Part shown: piece by piece, positions 41,913 to 48,207 of the stretch
Position numbering within the stretch: position 1 is the first letter of the stretch
How the letters are laid out: each line of letters opens with the position of its first letter
Source: an uncultured Candidatus Altimarinota bacterium
GTDB taxonomy: Bacteria > Patescibacteriota > Gracilibacteria > BD1-5 > UBA6164
Reading direction: 5' to 3'
DNA: 48,207 bases
NCBI GenBank assembly: GCA_938015455.1
Contig: CALLPL010000013.1
Coordinates: 1 to 48,207 of the forward strand
Position numbers and translations under genes: made by a program
The notes under the pieces: model-generated
What the model saw: the letters and a program-made list of their open reading frames with translations, nothing else
What the model was told of the DNA's origin: nothing
The model's database searches: none

Positions 41913-42659
41913 ATGTTTATAAAGGAACTGCAAGAAATATGAATGTCGAAAAATGAGGCAAAAATATATGAGGCTGTCCTCGAGATATGAGAGTGTAGTG
42001 TCTCTGATATTGCGAAGAAGTCATGAATTCATAGAAGGAATATCTATGATACTCTCACAAGACTCTCTGAGAAGTGAATAGTATTTCAGATATTTGGAGG
42101 GAAAGAGAATACCTACGGAGCAGCCGAACCACATAAGATCTATGAAATGCTGCAAGAAAAGCAGCAAACATTTGAAAAGATACTCCCTTATCTTAAGGAT
42201 ATTCGAAGTCAAGAACCACCAACTGAGGCAGCATTTATATATAAATGAATAGAATGATATAAAAATTATATGCGAGATCTCGCAAATGTTGCCGAGGACT
42301 GCTATTTCCTGTGAGCCAAGTGAAATTGGATGACCCCAGGAGTATCTATCAGTTTAGAAGAAAGTTTTCAACGAATGATGAAACTGAAGTGAAAGAAAAC
42401 GAAGATCATTTTTGATCCACGAGTCAGAGAGCGAAAGGATATTCAGGATTCAGCCTCATGAGAGTTTCGATTTCTCCCGGAAGGATATGAAACTCCTGGG
42501 ATCGTTGATGTATTTTGAGACCATGTTGTCACCTTTAATTCTGTCTGAGTCTGAAATTTCTGAGAAACAGGAACTATTTTTGTGATGATTAACGCGCAGC
42601 TCGCTGAAAGCTATAGAACCTGGTTCCGGTTTATATGGGACTCTTGTTCAAAAGATTAG
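41913..42659 (+). CDS. TrmB-family transcriptional regulator, copy 2
   Basis: 248 aa. The N-terminal winged helix reads FIKELQEIGMSKNEAKIYEA, then CSVSDIAKKSGIHRRNIYDT (recognition helix) and RLSEKGIVFQIFGG. A coiled coil (YEMLQEKQQTFEKILPYLKD) follows, then an effector-binding domain (AAFIYKGIEGYKNYMRDLAN, FLPEGYETPGIVDVFGDHVV). Similar in layout to copy 1 (27986-28771). It is divergent from an asparaginase-family operon and shares an operator region with it. Its stop (TAG 42657-42659) overlaps the stop of the convergent glycosyltransferase gene by 2 bp. Confidence 0.87.
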
Positions 42660-43753
42660 TCTAATATTATATTTTTTAGTTCCTTTTCGAATGCCTCAAG
42701 TCAAAATGTGTCTGATTGCATCTCAGAGTCCTCTTTCATAGCAAGGCATCTTTCTGGATTCAAATATTTCACTCACGCAATAATATGATCTATGTCTGCC
42801 TTAGCATCAATAACATATCAGGTCTTTTTATGAATTATTGTTTCTTTCAGTCATCATTCATCTACTCATAGTACAGGTTTTCCAGCAGACATACTTTCAA
42901 CTGGACTCATTCCAAAATCTTCATCTATTGGAATATAGATTGTTGCTCTTGCATTTCAAATATATTCATAGAGCATATCATTATTATCTAAGGTAATAAA
43001 CTCTATATTTGGATATCATTTTCCTATTTCAAATATTTTCTCGCGTTGAGGATCATTTTTTCCATAAATTACTACGAGTTTTTCTTCTGGAAGCTGAGTA
43101 AAAGCTGTTACTACTCTATCAACTCTCTTTGCATCTGCAAGCCTTGCAAAACTCAAAAAATATCATTTTTGTCATAACCAAACAAAACGTTTTCTATCTA
43201 CTGGTGGATATAAGACCTGGGATTCGTATCCTAGATACTCTTTTATCCTTTTCTGAGTATTCTTTGAATTTGTAATAATAAGGTCTATATTTTTTAGATC
43301 TCTTTCATAAAGATATCTAAAAACTTTACAGCCAAGCAAAAATAGTGGCCTCATATACCAAGAAATCTTTCATAAATAAAGGTCATGCAGATCATATATA
43401 TACCTAGGTGGTGTATGACAATAATAAATTTTCTTTGTAGATCAGGGGCAGTTTCTTATAGCGCTTAGAGAATCCCCACTAAATATCACAGTATCATAAT
43501 CTCAGAGAAATCTTGTACGAAACAAAAAACTGTATTTGAGTTTTAGATGTCTCACTCATTTTGTAAATACCTCAGAGGATACTGAGATCATCTTTCAAGT
43601 GAAGCCTTCTGAGCGAAGATCAAAACTTCATTTTGAGAAGAATCCTGAAGCGATATCAGCCTTTAGGGCTTTTCACATCATGAGAATAAGTCGCTCACCT
43701 CATCATTTATAGAGAAAGGTGTCATGTAAGATAAGGATATTTGATTTTTTCAT
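42656..43753 (-). CDS. GT4-family glycosyltransferase
   Basis: 365 aa. A GT-B fold: LILHDTFLYKGGGERLILMM (G-G-G-E-R, first domain), FSGDSLSAIRNC, YYCHTPPRYIYDLHD (H-T-P-P-R-Y, typical of the family), LIITNSKNTQKRIKEYLG and VLYPPVD, then the second domain with GYFLSFARLADAKRVD (R-L-x-x-x-K), the E-x-F-G-x-x-P-x-E motif DEDFGMSPVESMSAGKPVLG and GGLKETI. It transfers a sugar from an activated nucleotide sugar during surface-polymer synthesis. It lies alone, downstream of the SFLPE-repeat gene by about 65 bp. Confidence 0.93.
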
Positions 43754-43818
43754 TTCTATTGAGAGGAGTATATCCCTAGGAGTATACAAGAAATCTTAGA
43801 AAAGTTAATTTTGAATTT

Positions 43819-45195
43819 TTATTCAGCTGAATTTATTTCTGTATTATCTTCTTCTGGAAGGAAACTCTCTTCCGAGTTTATAATAATTGGCTCTTCTGGA
43901 AGGAAACTTTCTCCTGAACTTGGTACTGTTATAGGTTCTTCTGGGAGGAAGCTCTCGTTAGCTGGAGCAGAAACCTCTTGAGGAAGTGCAAAATTAGCTG
44001 AGCTTGATGACGAATTTGGAACTATGCTATTACTTGCATCGTCTTCTGGAAGGAAACTCTCTTCTGGGACTACACTATTACTCTTATCATCTTCTGGAAG
44101 AAAACTATCAGAATGGATCACCTCCACTACTTGAGTTTCTTTCTTTACTTTTGTCGGAGACATATGAACTTTCTTACCTTTAGATGCTTTTTGGAGGTAT
44201 TTTTTACAAACATATCATTTTTTTCCAATATTCGCTTTGTCTTTTGCTTCTGCTATCTCTATGAGAAAACATCCATATTTATTTTCATGAGTGAGCTGTT
44301 TTAATCTGTCTCATTTATTCATGAGAGCAAGTTTCATATTAAAGTTTGCATTATTAAGTTTCAACATATGCACTCCTACCTCAAAATATTTTCCTATAGC
44401 TGTTTTAAGCTTTAGCCCTGGGTACATGAGAGACTCATCAACAAGTTCTTTTGGGTATTGGTGCATATATGACATAGAAGCATTGGATAGTACGGTGTTT
44501 CCTCCAGTGGTTTTACTCATATTTCCTCATACATTTTTCACTGAACTTTCTTTAGTTTCAACGTTTTTCACAGTTTCTTTTACGACTTCTTCCTGCTTAA
44601 CTTCATCTTGCTGTTTAATATCACTATCAGTAGTTACTTCTTTTTCTTCATTCTCATCCACATCTCATTCAAGCGTTTCTCATGAAGACGTTTTTTTACC
44701 AAAGAGCTTATCAAAGAGGCTTTCTTTTTCTGTTTCTAGAGAATCAATATTTTCTGAATCAAGACTTCCAGAGTTACCAACTGTTCTTATGGTAACCTCT
44801 TCAGTAGTATCTGCAGTTCATCCAATATCTTCTTGAGAAGGAAGCCCTTCATCTATTTCTACTGGTTCTGAGTCATTCTCTGATTCATTATCTTTTCAAA
44901 AGTTAAAGAATCAAAGTAGACCTCACTTTTTTTCCTTTTCAACAAGAGCCCCTGTACTAGTGAGTTCATCTCATACATTAACTTCATCCGTATCTTCATC
45001 TACCCTCTTTACAAGGTTATCTAATTCTTTTTCTGCTTCAAGAACACTATCTTCTTCAGTCAGTTCAGTAGAACCAGAAAGTGATTCTAAAGCCATGTTC
45101 TTTTTTGATGGATCATTTGTTGAAATAACAAACAACATAAATAGAAAGAAAAGCAGAAGGAGTAACCAACCAAGATTTCGTGTTAAAAAATTCAT
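43819..45195 (-). CDS. Membrane-anchored protein with C-terminal SFLPE repeats
   Basis: 458 aa. One N-terminal helix (LGWLLLLLFFLFMLFVIS) precedes a low-complexity acidic region (many E, D, S, T) to about residue 220. A compact region follows at about 235-330 (PGLKLKTAIGKYFEVGVHML, KYGCFLIEIAEAKDKANI, GYVCKKYLQKASKG), with two cysteines. The C-terminal 110 residues contain five SFLPE-[ED] repeats in P, S and E-rich sequence (SFLPEDD, SFLPEDD, SFLPEEP, SFLPEEP, SFLPEED). Such regularly spaced short motifs often are ligands of one repeatedly docking partner. Family unknown. Confidence 0.8.
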
Positions 45196-45264
45196 AGAAT
45201 AAATGATAAATATGTAAATATTGACAAAATATTACACACCATCTTTTATAATACAAAACTTTTT

Positions 45265-46659
45265 TTATATTTTCTTAATTTTTTCTTGGATTTCTGAAAC
45301 TTTTCTAATTCACTCTATTGGAGAAATCCTTTCTAGGTCTATATTTTTAATACTATCTATAATTTCTTGACTTTTGATATTTTCAACTTGACTCTTCTCG
45401 TTTAATTTTTCTAAAACATTAACATCTGGGATTTGTAGCTGCTTATAATTTTGCTTACTCTGGAACTGAGACATAAGCTTTCTTGCATTTGTTAAAACTT
45501 GTTCAGGAATACCTGCAAGAGAAGCAACTTCTATACCATAGCTTTTCTTTATTCATCCAGGAATAATTTTACGTAAGAAAACAATATTTTTCTCATTTTC
45601 TCATACAGAAACGCTATAATTCGATGCTCCTGCTAAATTTTCTGCATAATCAATGATTTCATGATAGTGTGTTGCAAATAGCGTTTTTGCTCAAATTTTC
45701 CTTTGATTATATTCAAGTATTGACTGAGCTAAACTCATCCCATCATACGTACTCGTTCCTCTTCATATTTCATCAATTATTACAAAACTCTTCTTTGTTG
45801 AGTGACGTAATATATAAGATATCTCTTGCATCTCTACCATAAAAGTAGATTGTCATAAGTAGAGATTATCTCAGGATCAGACTCGAGAAAATATCTTATC
45901 CACAAGTCCTATATTTGAACTCTTACAAGGTATGTCATATCCTATATGTGCCATGAGGATTAAAAGAGCATTTTGCCTGAGAAAAGTAGATTTTCATCAC
46001 ATATTTGGACCTGTAATTACGTGAATGAAGTCTTTTTTATCAAAAAAAACACTATTTGAAATAAAATCAGCCTCGTTAAGAGAAATAACAGGATGTTTTC
46101 CCGAGACTATTTCTAAAGAAAATTCTTTCTTAATATTTGGGCAATTATAGGACCTATATCTAGAGATGTATGCTCCATTACTTAAGAAATCTATATTAGA
46201 TATCTTTCTACTAATACTATAAATATTATTATATTGTCATGATACAATATTACGTATATTTAAAAAAACTCTATATTCTTTATTATTTAATTCAGATGTG
46301 GCTGACTGAAGTTTTGCTTCATATCTACCTAATTCGTCTGTAGAATATCTAGATACTCCTGTGAGACTTTGACGAGGGATAAAACTTGGCAGGATATTTG
46401 ATGTTTGAGCATGTGGAATTTCAATAAAGTATCATTGAACTGTGCTAAACTTTATCTTAAGTGCTGTTATTCATGTTTCTCAAATAAGAGTCTTTTGATA
46501 TTCTGATATCCATCTCTCAGATTCTTCTATTATGAGTCTATCATTATCTATATCTTTATCGTATCAGGACTTAATGATATTTCATCAGCTAATTCATATA
46601 TCAGCGTCCTGCATAACAGAGTCTTCTATAAGCTCTATAATACTATCTATAAAATTCAT
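45265..46659 (-). CDS. N-terminally truncated MutS-type DNA mismatch-repair ATPase
   Basis: 464 aa. It begins in what in full-length MutS is the core/clamp region ([49 protein letters not shown]), then has the complete ATPase domain: GPNMGGKST (217-225; two glycines TGA-coded), [17 protein letters not shown] (Walker B and signature), [10 protein letters not shown] and [15 protein letters not shown]. The mismatch-binding domain I, connector and part of the core (about 400 residues in E. coli) are missing. Upstream in the same frame is a TAG stop preceded by MLYKKDIHYRLKINLE, perhaps a remnant. It may be a shortened functional relative or a decaying gene; MutL is not seen. Confidence 0.87.
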
Positions 46660-46738
46660 GATGTTGTGAAAGAAAATCTATTCTAGGTTGATTTTCAGTC
46701 TATAGTGAATATCTTTTTTGTAAAGCATAATACAAAAT

Positions 46739-48207
46739 ATGATACAAATAAAAAATCACGATACTCTGGTCGATATTGTAGAAAAAATTGAATCTCAGAA
46801 AAAATGAGATATTGTTTTAGATTTTCCTCTTGGACACCCCATTCTTCATAATTACGTCTCACTCAAAGTACTCAAATCTAAAACTAAAAACAGACGTCTA
46901 ATAATAGCTACGAGCGATAAAGTCGGTCGTAAGATATGAAAAAACTTATGAATAGAATACTCTATAGTTAAAAGTAGGTCTTTTATAGAGCAAAATATAC
47001 AGACGGATATAATGAAACATAACTTTAGTTTTTGGGAATATTTTAAGTTCCAGATTAAATCTTATTCTCAAGAATTTAGTTCAAGTATTGAAGCAAATAA
47101 GAAATTTAACACTCTTAGTAAATATTCTAGAAAATACAGAGAAAGTAATTCCCTACATATATTCTTTATTATCTTTTTTTGTTCTCTATTTTTATTTCTT
47201 TTTATTTATTACTTTGCTGTAAGCCAAACAAATATTTCTATTACACCTGAACGTATAATTAAAAAAGAAGCTCATAATTTCATATTTAAGGAAAATATTG
47301 AAGAGAATATTCTATGAAGCAATAAATACATTAAAATAGATGTTTTATCTCAAAAAGTCCAAAGTTCTGAAACCTATGCTAGCACGGATATTAAGAGTGA
47401 TGCTAATTCAAGAGCGAAATGAAAGGTGAAGATCTATAATTTATATTATGAAGATCAAAAAATAATTTGATGAACAAGACTCCAAAATAGTGATTGAATT
47501 ATTTACGAAACTCAAGACTGGATAGGAATTCCAGCTGCTACAAAAGATAATTTTTGAAATATATCTCCTGGAGTAATAGAAGTAGATGCCATTGCTCAAG
47601 AAAAAGACATCACATGAAAGTATGTTGGAGAACGGTGAAATATTGAAAAGGAAGTAAGTATGATACTTCCTGGACTAGATAGTATAGCTCAAAAAATGAT
47701 CTATGCAGAGAGCAGTCAGGTCTTTCGCTGATGAAACGATATCTTTCAAAAAGTAGTAGCAGAAAATGACATAGAGAATGCGAAGGTATTATTTGAAGAA
47801 AAATTAAAAAATGTAGCATTAAAATCTGTCAAAAATACAATTTCAAAGAATAATACTATAAATAATACTCATTATGACATACTTTCATGATGAAAAAGTA
47901 TCATTTATGGTGAGCCCCAAATTTTAATTGAATGAGAAGTAAACCCTTGAGATATTCTTGATACCTTTAACTTATCTGGAAGTATAACTATAACTGCCTA
48001 TATATACAATAAAGAAACTATCATTCAAAAACTTAAAACACGCACCTGAGAAAGAATGTTAGATTGAATTGAAAAACTCGCCTATATTGATCCTAATTCG
48101 CTTCGAATGTCACAAATTATTTATATTAGAGAAAAAAAGGAAAACGAAATAGACACAACTGAAGATGACGAAGAATTTGAACTCAAAGCTACCTTTGAAC
48201 TAGAATC
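46739..48207 (+). CDS. Baseplate-J-like membrane protein, N-terminal part
   Basis: Partial; 489 codons, 3' end outside. An N-terminal soluble part (about 1-140: DTLVDIVEKIESQKKGDIVL, RRLIIATSDKVGRKIGKNLG) precedes a transmembrane helix at about 142-162 (IFFIIFFCSLFLFLFIYYFA). Then comes a region resembling the baseplate J-like (gp47) family: KGKVKIYNLYYEDQKIIGGT, GIIYETQDWIGIPAATKD and ISPGVIEVDAIAQEKDITGK. Proteins of this type are common in CPR-related bacteria without other phage genes. No phage gene is visible next to it, so a surface or contact role is likelier than a prophage. Divergent from the truncated mutS across about 80 bp. Confidence 0.78.

Noticed and set aside
42656-42659. Frameshift or misassembly at the TrmB-2/glycosyltransferase junction
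   Set aside because: The two convergent stops simply overlap by 2-3 bp (TTAG read on both strands); both proteins end at natural C-termini.
43830-44110. CRISPR-like short repeats
   Set aside because: The repeats lie in frame inside a coding gene, have unequal spacing and translate to SFLPE motifs.
1-48207. Apparent wholesale pseudogenisation: nearly every gene broken into short pieces by TGA
   Set aside because: The breaks are only at TGA, never TAA or TAG, and fall at conserved glycines. Reading TGA as Gly restores intact families.
46739-48207. Prophage remnant (baseplate J)
   Set aside because: No integrase, capsid, portal or other tail gene is visible; the protein has its own membrane helix.

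Overview
The window comes from a bacterium that reads UGA as glycine (genetic code 25). This points to Gracilibacteria (BD1-5/GN02) or the related Absconditabacteria (SR1). The proof is internal. In-frame TGA sits at invariant glycines of unrelated proteins: both G1 loops of the GTPase Der, the Walker A motifs of RecF, TsaE and a MutS-type ATPase, both glycines of a Fic motif, and the mononucleotide-binding loops of other enzymes. Read with the standard code, nearly every gene looks shattered; read with TGA=Gly, about 45 long frames open, each ending in TAA or TAG. CGA still sits at conserved arginines (for example in AspRS), so it has not been reassigned as reported for some Absconditabacteria. 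The DNA is AT-rich and tightly packed, and most starts lack an obvious Shine-Dalgarno sequence.

Layout. 1-3.7 kb (minus): the N-terminal part of a large exported protein, der and corA. 3.8-7.9 kb (plus): a 1093-aa protein with internal hydrophobic segments and a zincin-type HEVAH motif, followed by two small unknown genes. 8-13.7 kb (minus): aspS behind a T-box leader, an SLH-anchored secreted esterase, lexA with a near-perfect SOS box inside its promoter, and a P-loop ATPase next to an unknown membrane protein. 13.9-19.8 kb: a BaxI-like membrane protein, a membrane-fused spermidine-synthase-like enzyme, a protein of three RNase R-type OB domains, an EamA exporter, a lipase-like hydrolase and a pseudouridine synthase. 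19.8-21.2 kb: a very AT-rich Fic gene and tRNA-Cys. 21.2-25 kb: a lipoprotein, gatC-recF and a membrane-anchored surface protein.

25-30 kb (minus): an asparaginase-family gene followed by two related unknown genes, a TrmB-type regulator, and an AbiEi-like protein facing a 23-bp triple repeat. 30-35.6 kb: a YjjX-type NTPase, MscS, an M23 peptidase with a lysozyme-like tail, a YmdB-type phosphoesterase and membrane proteins. 35.7-39.6 kb: a sugar transferase, a 7TM_transglut-type membrane protein, tsaE and a STAS protein. 39.7-42.7 kb: a second TrmB/asparaginase/unknown trio, with operator-like palindromes between the divergent genes; this asparaginase copy has lost two catalytic residues. 42.7-48.2 kb: a glycosyltransferase, a membrane protein with SFLPE repeats, an N-terminally truncated MutS, and a baseplate-J-like membrane protein that runs off the end.

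The best candidates for something undescribed are the repeated TrmB-asparaginase-partner module and the 3.8-7.9 kb cluster of large zincin-like protein plus two small genes. Two regulatory finds are also clear: an aspS T-box and an E. coli-like LexA box in a UGA-recoded lineage.
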